A stretch of DNA of 64,000 nucleotides. Source: Setophaga petechia (Eukaryota > Chordata > Aves > Passeriformes > Parulidae). The notes beneath the pieces are model-generated. The model made no database searches. It saw only the letters and a list, made by a program, of their open reading frames with translations, and was not told the origin of the DNA. Where the stretch lies: assembly GCA_024362935.1 (NCBI GenBank), contig JANCRA010000032.1, positions 682,001 through 746,000 of the forward strand, written 5' to 3'. Numbering within the stretch: the stretch's first letter is position 1; each line of letters starts with the position of its first letter. Shown here piece by piece: positions 52,928-64,000 of the stretch. The position numbers and the translations under genes are program-made.

Positions 52928-55900
52928 CTAAGTTAATTCTCACAAAGTTAATTGAGACAATCTCTGCATTGGTTATACAAATACATCTGGAAACACTTTG
53001 GAAATTATAGGAAGAATGAGATGTTAATGTTTGTCTGGCCTTAGGATGTCGTATCTACCTTTTTTGGATAACTAGCTGGGTTGGATTTACATTGATGCTT
53101 GGCCAATTACAGGGAAAAACTGCTATAGCATTACTGAAGGTCTGATCAATTCAGTAAGGACTAGGAATGTTGAAGATTCATGAATTTATTGAAGCACCAG
53201 GCAAGTGAGTTCAGGATTGTGGGTGGTAAATGCACCAATTACAGAATGTTCATATGTGTTGCCATAGAAAGATTAGTAAGATCGAATCATGCTATATATT
53301 TATAAGCTAATATTCCCAGCTGTGTTTCAATGCAGATGGAGGTGCAAAGCTCATGCAAAGGCTTCCCTCTGGGAGAAGAGGAGAGACATGGTCTGTTGAC
53401 TGACCTTGAGCAGGCAAAGATGTTTTTTGCCTTCAACTCTTTCTACCTGAAGCCCCCCTTTTATATGATAATTTTTGGTCTGTCCCAGTAGGATAGGATA
53501 ATCACGTGTTATTTGGTCATATGTGCATTGCACATCCCATGTTCTCTTTCACTTGCATCTCAAGAGGTTAATATGTTACTGGAGCTTAATGAGGGTCTCA
53601 GGTACTTTTGGTCAAAATTTATAGTTGGCAAAAGAGGTGGAATAAACACTTTAATCCTCTTCCTCCGTGTACTGGGGCATCAGTAGGGCCCTCTGACATT
53701 TTTCAGAGTGTCTTTGTGTGCATCTTTATCTCCTCAACAAACCAGATATATGACAAGGCTTGTTTTCCCAGCCAGCCTCATCAATTCTTCACCATCTTAA
53801 AGCAACACTGCTGTTCTGACAATTTGCCACACAGAAGGACAGCACAAGTGCCCTGCTCTCATGGGGCAGAGAAACTCACACTGTTGCATAATTGGGGTTT
53901 CATCAAATTTGACCCAAGAACAAAAAAGGCAATGAAGGGGGTGGGAGCTGAGAAAGAAGAGGAAGGGTAAGTGCATTGTCAAAAGCAGTTTGCTGTGAGT
54001 AGGATGGAGCACCTCACTGAACAAGCATCTGAATGTGCAATCTTGATATGGCGGAGCTAAGAGGACTTCCAGAAATAGGCAATGTGACACAGAACAAGGT
54101 CTCTGTATGATGTGCTCTATATAACATAAAGAAATAGGAGATGCTGCTCTGCTCATAATGTTTCATGAGCATGTTGAAAAGCCAATGAAAAGGGCTTGTA
54201 AATTATTTGAGAGATAAAAGGAAATGTCTGAGACTGAACAACTTCAAGAACTTCCTTTACATCCCTATGGGAAATCAAACAGTGATTTGATCAAAACATG
54301 TAATCCCTTCCTTATGGTGAGGAGGCATTGATGTTCTTCAGTTCTGTGGAAAAACCAGCGAGAATAAGTAGTTAGCAGTTTAAAAAGATGTATTTCTTTG
54401 ATTTTTGTTTTGCAGAGGTGATGACCTGCTGGAGAGATCTCCCAGTGGAAGTCATGGAAGATCTGGTCCAACTGTGAGCTGCCTGGCAAAGGAAGGGAGA
54501 GAGCTGTGGCAGCAGGGCAGGTAGGGGCAGTGACCACACTAGCAAGGCGTGAGGGTAACCAGGCTCATCCAACAGCCCAGATCACTGTACAAGACTGAAA
54601 TGATGAAGCAAGTCTGAGGGCAAGCCTGGAAATCCAGACAGCAAGTCAGAATCTGGGTCACTGGTAAACACTAGGCATGGTGGAGCTGCCATGCAGCTTA
54701 GGCAGAGACCAAGGACAAGAATGTCACCTTGAAAGGATCTCTTGAGAAAAGAATGGTCCCACCAATGAGACTTTTTACAGTTCTGGTTCAAGGCTGGACA
54801 GCTGCACAACCTGGGACCCAAGCAGTCAAACCCCTGGGAAATGGAGGAGAATATACTCAGCCCCTGATATGTCTTTGGTTCTAGATGGCTTCATATCCAG
54901 ACTGGGTACATATTTTATGCCAACTGCTTTTGGTCCTGAAAGCATAAAGTTTTGCAATCAATGCTATGTTGAAAAAAATGAACTGGATGATGTAATAATT
55001 CTGAAATTAAGGTTTGCAGTTGTATGCATGATACAATCATACAGTTAGACTAATTTAAGATGTGGAAGGTAATAGTGTAACACTATGGGAATTGATCAGA
55101 AAATATTCAGTGAAGAGGAACCCTTGTATCTTGCCAGTTTTTTCTTGTTCACCTCTGCAAATGGTTAGTACAGTAATTACAGCCACAGTGTCCTTCTGAT
55201 CCTCAGTTACCCTGAAGTGTTTTAATGATGTAGTTTTAGAATCTGCAACATTAGACTTTTCTGCTTAGAACTTTTCTGGTTCTACAGTCTGCAGTTCATT
55301 GCCATTTCTTGTTTTATGTTGTTCCTTCCCACTCTGTTTTCGGTAGCTTTGCTCTCATGAACTGGAGCACCTGAGTCAGTTGATCTCAGCTCCCAGTATT
55401 CTGGCCTGAAATGCTGGCAAGTCTCCCTTCTGCCTGTCCTGCAGTGAAGGTCACTGCCCCCCAAGTCTCTTCCCCCTGTGTGAACGAGCACTCAGCCCCC
55501 CAGAGTGTGTCTCCCAGGCTGCTTTCAGGTGACATTTATTCAGCCTGCTGGCCGTGCTCCCTGCCTTTGGGTCCTTGCTCTGGACACACTCACGTGCATC
55601 ATGTGACACAGTCTCTGAGCCAGGGCTTGGGCTAGTCCAGCCTCCCTTAAATTGTATAAACAGGCCTTGGACAGAGAGGCAAAAATGGCCATACTTGAAC
55701 TCCAGGAAATCTATGCTGTGACCCTTTCTAATACAAAACCACAAGGTGAGCGCTTCAGCTGCTCTTTTTTCATGGAGAGGTGGAAGGCTTCTTGTAAAGG
55801 CAGACACTGAATTATTAACAACTTACATGGAGTTCTAGTCACCATACCTCTTACCTTCTTGATAATAAGGACTGTAATTCCTTGGTAATTATAGAAGGAA

Positions 55901-57353
55901 TTTCCTTGTTTCATCCAAAGTATTCTAGAAATTAACAGGTGTTTTGCAATGTATGTTTATTCAGTGCAATTTTTAAAAAACTGATGCAGTGTAATTCCAC
56001 CTCTAAATATGAGGCTGGAGTACTGGCAATAAAAATCTGTTTATCTGTAAGGCATGCAGCCAGTCCTGTGGCTCCTAAAATGTTTCTTCTCTCCAGTAAT
56101 GATATGGTGGCTAAAAACCACCCTCTCCTGTCCTTGATCTCTACAATGTCACCATTGTAGTGGATGAGTTCCAAAATACGCAAAACTGTTAAACGTAATT
56201 GTTGTACAGTTTCAAATGCAATGGCTGCATAAATATCTGGCTCTTCTCCCAGACATTGATTCTGAACTCAAATAAACCTGCTCTAGAACCAAAGAGGAAG
56301 GGATTTTCAAGTTCACTGAGATAATCTGAGGTTTTTCTTGCAATGTTTTTTACATACTGAGATTATAGGCTTTGCTTAAAATTTTGGCAGTCCAGAGGTG
56401 GTCTCAGCATCAGCCATTTGGTTACTGCCACTCAGAAATTTGTAGTTGTTTTCTTGCAAAGTACTCTGGAGGTCATTCACCTGCTTGTGCAGCATACTGT
56501 AAACCCTGGTGAATATTTTTAGCAAAGTAATTTATGAGAAGTTCTAATCAAAAGATGCAACAATAAAATTTTTCCAGACTTATCCATGACATAGCAGTGC
56601 AGTAGTACAGAAAATGTTTGCAGAGTTGGAATGATATGACTTTTGAGACTAAAACATCTCATCCAAGTCTTTTCTCTTCTGTACTTAGCCTTGTTGGTGG
56701 TCTCTGGTAATACATTGGCTTTTGCATATATTTCATAATTGGAGAACTCTGGGAATAAAATATTACTCCAGAATTGTGCCAAATACAAAAAAATTGAACA
56801 AAAGTTGGTTGATATATTTTTATTGATGTCCATAACAAATTACTATACATTATAGTGATGAAAATAGAACTTGTGTGGTCTGTGTGGCTTTCTAATAGTC
56901 TTGTGGAAAATCAGGACTACTCAAGGGTTGCAATCTTTAGTTAGATGATTAATTTTTTTAATACTAAAGATGGCTCTGCAAGATGCCTTCATTATAAACG
57001 GTGCTGATCAGTGAACAAATGGATTGTTTGTTATTTTAGTTACCAGTTGGGTTGTTAATGAAGACTAACTGGACACCATTTTGCATTTCTTCTCATGTCC
57101 AGGATGGATGTGTCAAGAAAAGACATGAGATGCTCCTGAGAGCTAAATTTGAACGTAATATTTGCATAACAGGCAAAAATATCTTACAGTGCAAAATCAT
57201 ATTTACTCTGTATCACCAGCACAATATTGAAACAAGACTCTGAAAAGCTGAAGGCAAAGATGAATTAATACATGCAAAGTAATTTTAATTTACAGGGTTA
57301 TTTATTTTGCACTTTTCCCATTATTATCATTCTTTACTTTGTTGCAGTAATAT
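52928..57353. other. Intergenic region, no gene recognised
   Basis: AT-rich with GC-richer patches at about 54400-54830 and 55380-55640. Short open frames on both strands match no family. Confidence 0.6.
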
Positions 57354-57447
57354 TTTGGATGTACTAGAATTAGTGACATGTTAATTGCTACTGTCCATTT
57401 TGATGGACAGTAGCAATTAACATGTCACTAATTCTAGTACATCCAAA
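57354..57447. repeat. Perfect 45-bp inverted repeat with 4-nt loop
   Basis: Arms 57354-57398 and 57403-57447 are exact reverse complements with TTTG between them. The arm begins TTTGGATGTACTAGAATTAG. Complementarity stops sharply at both outer ends. It is discussed as a finding. Confidence 0.97.
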
Positions 57448-58714
57448 CCTTTTTTAATGCTTTGAGGTTCAAACTCTAACTTAATTTAGCCCAGTAGTAG
57501 CTCTTTCCAGCTAAACTAAGTTAGCAAGACTGCTGTATAGATTTAATAGCAGGTACTATATACCCGTGAAGTAAGGCAAAGCATCACTTAAAGTCAATCA
57601 CCACACAGACAGACAATTTTGATGGACTAATCTACAAAACATCCAAGCAGCTGTAAAAGCACTGGGACTGATTAATTTTTGAATTAGAGTAGTGAAATAT
57701 TAAAGTTATATTGAATGTCCTCATTGCTACTGCAATGCCACTTGACCAGAGTCAGCAGCCAGCAAGCCTTTGTTATGTGCAGAGGAGTTAGTGCCATGTA
57801 AGCTACTGAAATGAGAGCTGTTTGCATAAATGCAAAACTTCTGTCCTTATGTAGTTCTGACCACTCAAAGCATCACCCACAAAACCACTTATGACAGTTA
57901 TGTAAAGTAGTTGGAGATCTTTTGTTGTTCATCTTATAACGAACCAAGGCATTGTCTACTTTTGCCCCTGCTGGACTCTGTCAGGGAAGATAATTTACAG
58001 CTAAGATTTTGTGAGACTCTTCCACAGAACAGCAAAACATGCTAAAATCAGATGTAGTGTATGTTTTCCAAAATGTTGAAGATAATTAAAACTTACACTG
58101 ATTTCTAAGTATATGGAAAATCTTCCAGAATACATACAGGCATGTATGTTTCAGCACCTCCTATATTACTCTACTTGTCGGCAGGGGATTGAGATAGTAG
58201 TGAGGATATTGCCTCAGTGTTGTCTCTAATACTCTGGACAACTGGTAAAAAGTCAAAAATTATGGCATGAGTGGGTTGATGTGCAGTAATATTTGTATAG
58301 GGAGGCCCTTTTAGCTCCTCCCTTTTGTTTCCATTTCACTCTATGATGGTGGAGTACTCTCTCATCTACTCTGTGAAGTGTTCTTGTGACTGCATTAAAT
58401 GGTGGAGTAACTCCCTGGACTTCTTTTGGACTGTGTTCTGAACACCTCCTTTATCTGGTACCCAAAAGGAAGGATAAAAGCAAATTACTATTAATTAACC
58501 AGTTAGTGAACAATGAAAATAGACAATACAGCCTAAATTACTATTCTGAAGTAATTTTTAAAACAGAGGTTTCTGGAACTCTTCCTCGGGGCTGGAGCAT
58601 TAGAGAAAAATCTCACTGTAGAAGAGTCTACAATAAAAAGCATCTCCTAGTGAAACTCATGTTGGCTTGCAGGTCTCAGAAAAGAGATGACATTGGGGCA
58701 GCAGAGGGATGAGT
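57448..58714. other. Intergenic region, no gene recognised
   Basis: AT-rich; nothing recognised up to the next CR1. Confidence 0.6.
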
Positions 58715-59595
58715 GATGATCCTCTCTGGTGACCAGTGACAGCACACAAGGAAATGGAATGAAGCGTTGTCAGGGGAGGTTTAGGTTGGATACCAGGAAA
58801 ATGTTCTTCACTAGTGGCTCACCACAGGTGATTGTCCACTGGAATGCACAGCTCTCCAAGGGAGTGGTGATGGCACCAACCCTGTCAGGGTCCAAGAAGT
58901 CATATGGCTAAGTGTTAGGTAATCCTGTGATATTGGAATATGATCCCAATATATATCTAGGTGGAACGTGCCTGGGCTGTTCTGGACCTCAGCTTCTTGG
59001 CCGGAGGCAGCGGCTGTGGTATTTCACCACAGGGAAACCTCTGGCTGGCTGGGTGTTGCAGCCGGGCAACTGAACAAGCCCAGGCTTGTAGAAGGCTCAG
59101 TTTTACCTCCGGAGAAAGTCCTTAGGCAAGGTGAAGAGAAAGGAGATGATTTCTGATGGAGGGTTAAATCCAGAGCTTTATTCCAAAGACACAGAGATCT
59201 GAATTGTGGCAACAGCCCCAGCAGAATTCGTGAGCACGTGGTCTGAGGTTCCTTTTAAGCTCGGGGACGGGGGACGGACAGGTAAGCCACCTATCCGGTG
59301 GGATCTCGGGGGACAGTGACACTGGCTAGTGATGTCCAAGGTAAGGGGCATCTTTTGAACTTCTGCCAACCACACGACAGCCTTGCTGGAATGTTAAAAT
59401 TGATTGACAGCACCTAGCAGGAGATGAGGGGGAGGGAGAAGATATTACCACACCTGTGGTGGGGGGACTGGGATAGCTGAAAGGGGATATTGCATCACAC
59501 ACTGCAACACTGTGAGACCAGGGAGCTGGAATTGATTATCTTTATGCATCCCTTCCAACTTTAGAATGACATATCTTGATATTCTATGATTCTAT
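58715..59595 (+). mobile_element. CR1 LINE 3' fragment, split by an LTR insertion
   Basis: The left part (58715-58925) reads CAGGGGAGGTTTAGGTTGGA and ATGTTCTTCACTAGTGG, typical CR1 sequence. The right part (59500-59595) ends GATATTCTATGATTCTAT, the CR1 3' end. Between them lies a 574-bp LTR. Unlike the four CR1 fragments near NIPA2, this one is on the + strand. Confidence 0.87.
58926..59499 (-). mobile_element. Solo LTR nested in a CR1, - strand
   Basis: On the - strand it begins TGTGATGCAATATCCCC and ends TTCCAATATCACA, so its ends are inverted TGTGAT/ATCACA. AATAAA lies at 59182-59177. It is 574 bp. No convincing target duplication: GTAATCC lies on the left and CACTGC on the right. No internal viral genes. 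Confidence 0.8.
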
Positions 59596-60720
59596 CGGCT
59601 TAAAGGATATTTTTTTGCCTTACCAAATTCCTAAGTAGATTCAGTAACTGTTTAATATATTGTCATCTTATATATTGGAATTAAACTATTTTCCTAATTA
59701 TTATGTACATGAGAAATACATCATCAAAGCTTGTTAATATGACAAGAAGCATTTTGTTTGTAGTGATATTTTTGTTGAAGTGACTAAGGTTAATAAGTTT
59801 GATTTAATTTTGGGCATCATAATTCTCTGCTAAAAAGTATTCTGATAGTGAAGAGAAGCTGTAATGACAATTTTGAACTAGCATTTTCTGAATAGAGAAC
59901 TTTACAGCTAACACATGAACTGCTAAGCAAATCCAGTTTGTAATTTCCTGGGAGTAAGTCAGCTGTATTGTAATGTAACAGGACTAACATAACTTGAGTG
60001 ACTGCATTTAACTTATTATCAGAATTGATTTTAGAAATGAAATGAGAATCCTGTGACCTATCTTCTTAATTAAAAAAAAAAAGGAAAAAGGAGAAAAATA
60101 TTGCATATTTTCCTAAAGGTCACAGAGCCATGACAAGAGTTTAGTCTATCTGTATATGTCCATTCTTTCAACCTTACAATCTACAATCTTGCTTTAGATT
60201 GCGCTTCACTGTCTTTCTTTCTTGTATAGTGAGCAGAAAGATGCCTGTACTTCTCAGTGCAATTCCTCCATCTTGCTTTGGGGTAGAATAAATTGCATTT
60301 GAGGTCCCTGGTCACTGACACAAGTAGTCCAAAGGACTATCTCAGAATGGGTAATGTTGGCTAAAATCAATCCTACCTGTACTTTACAGCAGTGTATGTG
60401 GGAGGAGAATTGATGGTCACCGATTAGAATAAGACTATATGCTTCTGGAGTATTGTATCTGATATTTTTGTATTTTATATGCCTAGTCTTAGTGACATAC
60501 CTCCAATTATATCTAGTTTATACTCCTGTAAATCAACTCTAATTTACTCCTGGTCGAACTTGGTGTCTACAGCTGCATTCTCAGACAAGAAGTAAATACA
60601 ACTGCATTTTTCAAGTGGGATTTCAGCTGTTTGTCCTCAAAACCGGAAGGAAGATGGTTACAATTTGAGTAACTCATAAAAATAAAGTTATCTTTTTACC
60701 TATGACATATTGTAAATTAG

Positions 60721-61182
60721 TTAGATATTAACAAACATCACTAACATCAGAATCAGAACTGTTTCAATATAAATGTGACAGACTGTAAAACAAGATTTAC
60801 CTTTTGGCTTTACTTTCAAATGCAGTAGGTTACCTTCAAAGACAGTTTTGATTTTCGCGGGTTCTCTTGAGGCTGTGGTAATAAGGGCATGCAAAACTAT
60901 GGCTCTGAAGAAAGCATTAAATAATGGGCCCAGGTCCTGTGCAGTGTTCAGTGATGTAAATAAGTCTGTACTGAAAGCAGAAAAGACAACAGGTGCAAAT
61001 GCTGTTGGTTGCAACAGTTTATTGTGCTCGTAGCCAGCATAACACAAATCCATAGAAGACCTAGTGCTGGAACAAGCTGAAGCACACATTGTCCCAGTAG
61101 ATTGTTTTCCTTCCTGTTTGAGTTCATTTAATTTTAGATCACTAACATTGCTGGCGTCCCAACCCCAAACTTTATGGTGCAA
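60721..61182 (-). other. Unrecognised 153-codon open frame
   Basis: The frame starts MHHKVWGWDASNVSDLKLNE and includes TAQDLGPLFNAFFRAIVLHA; it ends with a hydrophobic tail. I recognise no family, no promoter and no splice context. It could be chance, a decayed pseudogene or a lineage-specific exon. I assign no function. Confidence 0.2.
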
Positions 61183-63259
61183 TTTACATTATTAACATAT
61201 CTGAAATATCATGCCTTTCTCCCTTGAGGATAAAACAAGTTCCTGAAATTGTAATATGTGGGGTTGGTAAAACAGAAGAGCTGCTAGGAACTCTGCTCAT
61301 GGAAGGGCATGCTGGAGAAGCCCAGCACAGATTCTCCACAACAGTTTTTACATCCTTCTGTAAACAGAGCTGTGGACACTTGCCTGATTCATTAAGACAA
61401 GTAGCTTGATGTTATTTTGGGCTTGGATTTATTTAAAATATTAAAGGACAGACCTAACAATTTGTCTTTATTCTCTTCTCTCCTCCCCCACCCTGGCCAT
61501 TATACCCAGGATTGTGTTTTGACCCACCTGCCCCTGACCTTTCTATTCTACTGCTAATGCCCCTCCCAACATCCTGTAGCCAGGACAATCCATGGCAAAA
61601 GATGAACTTGTCCTAACATTTTCTTGTTTTAAAGTAAATTTGTTCCTTTTTCCTTATGAAGCATTTTGGTATGAAAGGATACCATATGGCTCTAGGTTAA
61701 CAAATCCTTTATAGAAATACCACTTCCTTTCCTGCTTAAATGAGTAAATGTTCCCTCTCAACATTTACAAAGGATTTCCCTATATACTGAGCAATGTATA
61801 AAAGCTAAAGTAGTTTTGGCCACCTTCCAGGCATTACAAGAAATACAATACTCGGTAGCTTCTAAATGGAAAGAAGTAAAATTAGCATCACACTTCCTTC
61901 TCATATATTGGAAGATTTTCCTTATGCACTGATTATTGGCTAAAGGTTACTGTTCTCATCTCTATCTAGTAAAATTTCCTTCTGCTGCAGCCACCCACCC
62001 CAACTAAAGGGCATGGGACTTTTTTATTTTTGAGATCAAATAGATTTAATGCTTTTTCTCATTTTGGGAGATCACTTTGATTTTGGTTCTAAGTTTTCTG
62101 CAACAACCTAGCTTTGCCTAATAAATTAGGAAGAAGTTGCAACATTTGTGTTTAAACTCAAAATTCAAAATGGTCTTGCTGCTGGAAGTGCCTACTGAAC
62201 ATCCCTCCATCATTTTAAATGATTGTGAAGCACTTGTGTTGCATTGCCCATTGAAGGGTTAATTTGCAAATTTGAATACTGATAATGTATTTTCATAGTG
62301 TTAAGACAATTCTGCCCTCAAGAGATAGGTTAGTATAACAATGTCAGATTTCAATTTCCAGTGTAATACCATGTTGATTTTTACCGCCCTTGGCATTTCC
62401 TTGTTGTTTGGGGGGATTTTTAAATTGCATCTTGACCAGTTTGCAAATCTAGTGTTTGTAAGTGAACAGTTTTATATTCATAACACTTTAGCATTGTAAT
62501 AAATCTTTAGATGGTATTATTACCTAACCTTATACAGAATGTTCTTGTAATTGAAAAGGCCTTTTAAATGCAAGCATTTTCTTCTTAGCTCTCAGTTAAG
62601 AATTGTGTTTAATTTGAAAATGATAGACAGCCTATGGAAGTTGCTATTTTCAAGTATATGGAGGATGCTATTTTTTAGTATATGGAATATATATTTGTTT
62701 TTTTTCCATCTGAATTGCTGACATATCCATTACTGTATGTCAAATGTTTTTAATTTCAACAGATCTGTAATAGATATCTGAATATCTGTGTGATGTATGC
62801 TTCCAAAGTCTCATGAAGATCTGTCTAGTGGGCATACGCAAGCTGGCATTTCCAAAGCTACTTTGCAAGTCAGAGAACAGCATGCATCTCAAATATTTTA
62901 TGAAGTGATTATTTTGAATTGATAATTTAAAGAAATAACATGAAGAGCCACAGAGAATTCATTACTGTTGATATGTTTAGGGATGTAGGATTAAATCTGA
63001 TCAGACTGGTTTGGGCTGTAAAGCAAGAGACTCCCTGGATAGAAACACTGGGTCTGGCCTGGGGGAAGAAAAACAACTGTTCTTCTCTAATGGAAGACCT
63101 AACCTGGAAAGCAAGCTTCTGGGCCTGTGTTTTTCTGGAAGACTAAAAACTAGCATGGTTAGCATTATGTGAGTGAGGTGTATGGATGAGGAAGGTTATA
63201 CCAGGCTGAATTTCTGAGCTTAATGAAGCTGATGAAAACGTTACTGCACGCTTTAACAA

Positions 63260-63335
63260 GAACAGGACTCATTAGAATATTAAAAATAATTAACTATGCA
63301 AAATGTAATTAACAATAAATTCTAATTAGCTACCT
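63260..63335. promoter_or_regulatory. Possible enhancer: homeodomain, POU and SOX motif cluster
   Basis: Within about 75 bp are AATAATTAA, TATGCAAAAT (octamer-like), GTAATTAACAAT (homeodomain plus SOX core) and TCTAATTAGC. Such density is typical of conserved developmental enhancers but also occurs by chance in AT-rich DNA. Confidence 0.25.
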
Positions 63336-64000
63336 GTGGAAATTCTGCCTTTACTGTCACAGTTTTTCTTTTTCTTTTTTTTTCCCACTCCTCTGTACTC
63401 TGAGTTGCTTTTTCAACACCATCTCCGCAACTGAGCTGTGTCAGCTGTGCAATATACTGTGATTCACACAACAGTGTTCTCACAAAGAAAAATTGTCACA
63501 GGAGAAGAACTTGTTAAAATTTTGACTGTAAGCAATATTTGTCATTTTGAACTGGCATAAGAAAAGACAGGGAGGTGTTAACCTAATTCTGTTTAATGGA
63601 GAAACAACACAGATTCCACACTAGAACTTACGATTGTCTAGTAAAGGTAGGAGTGAAATCACCTTGGAAGTAATAAGGCAAAGGATATAGGTTGGAAGGG
63701 AGATCCATTAGAGAAATGGAAGAGATGTAGCAGGGCTGTTACCACTGAAAATGAGAAAGGAAGAGAAAGCCATGCACACAGATGGAAGATCTTGTTTCAT
63801 TGTTCTGAGGAGTGTGAGGAAAGACAGGATACTGATTGCAAGAGGCTTGGGTTTCTGAACATGGAAGCTGCTTCCTTTGTTTAATTATTCTTCTCCTTAT
63901 GTAAATAATATTTATTCAGTAATGAAAATGGTTAGTAGAAAGTGCTATTGTGATTGTTTAGAAGAATTGGTGAATATGGGAAAGGAGGAGAATCCTCTTG

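Larger units (their letters stand above)
59596..64000. other. Intergenic region to the window end, no gene recognised
   Basis: AT-rich. It contains a 153-codon - strand open frame at 60721-61182 of unknown nature and a cluster of homeodomain, POU and SOX-type motifs near 63260-63335. No splice-framed coding exon or further transposon recognised. Confidence 0.6.

Overview
The window is vertebrate genomic DNA from a bird, most likely a passerine. The evidence is AT-rich sequence with large introns, several CR1 LINE fragments (the dominant avian LINE, with the typical 3' end built on ATTCTATG), avian-type solo LTRs, and three split genes whose proteins closely match the vertebrate CYFIP1, NIPA2 and NIPA1. 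These three are neighbours in human 15q11.2, so the linkage is conserved.

Layout. Positions 1-806 hold the last two coding exons of CYFIP1 on the + strand, followed by its 3' UTR and downstream sequence. NIPA2 is convergent on the - strand: five coding exons between 4153 and 9230, a roughly 7.4-kb 5'-UTR intron, and a CpG-island promoter at about 16.3-17.0 kb. NIPA1 lies behind it, also on the - strand: a roughly 4.8-kb 3' UTR (20.45-25.25 kb), five coding exons between 25250 and 35839, and a second CpG-island promoter at about 35.2-36.2 kb. From 36.3 kb to the end I see no convincing gene. This desert holds five solo LTRs, one of which interrupts a CR1, an AAT microsatellite, a perfect 45-bp inverted repeat and a homeodomain/POU-motif cluster.

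All eleven splice junctions (one in CYFIP1, five in NIPA2 counting the inferred untranslated exon, and five sites' worth of NIPA1 introns checked base by base) are GT-AG and keep frame. The NIPA2 exons give 361 codons plus a stop-containing codon count of 362, and the NIPA1 exons give 323 residues plus stop. NIPA1 and NIPA2 share intron phases (1,1,2,1) and identical sizes for exons 3 (91 bp) and 4 (161 bp), as expected of tandem paralogues.

How they work together: NIPA1 and NIPA2 encode multi-pass membrane proteins of the NIPA magnesium-transporter family. CYFIP1 encodes a subunit of the WAVE actin-regulatory complex and is functionally separate. The strongest oddities are the palindromic poly(A) signal between the convergent CYFIP1 and NIPA2 genes, a 46-bp exact duplication just upstream of it, the perfect hairpin at 57.4 kb, and a full CRE palindrome in the NIPA1 promoter. 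I found no sign of a bacterial, viral or otherwise wholly new gene system.
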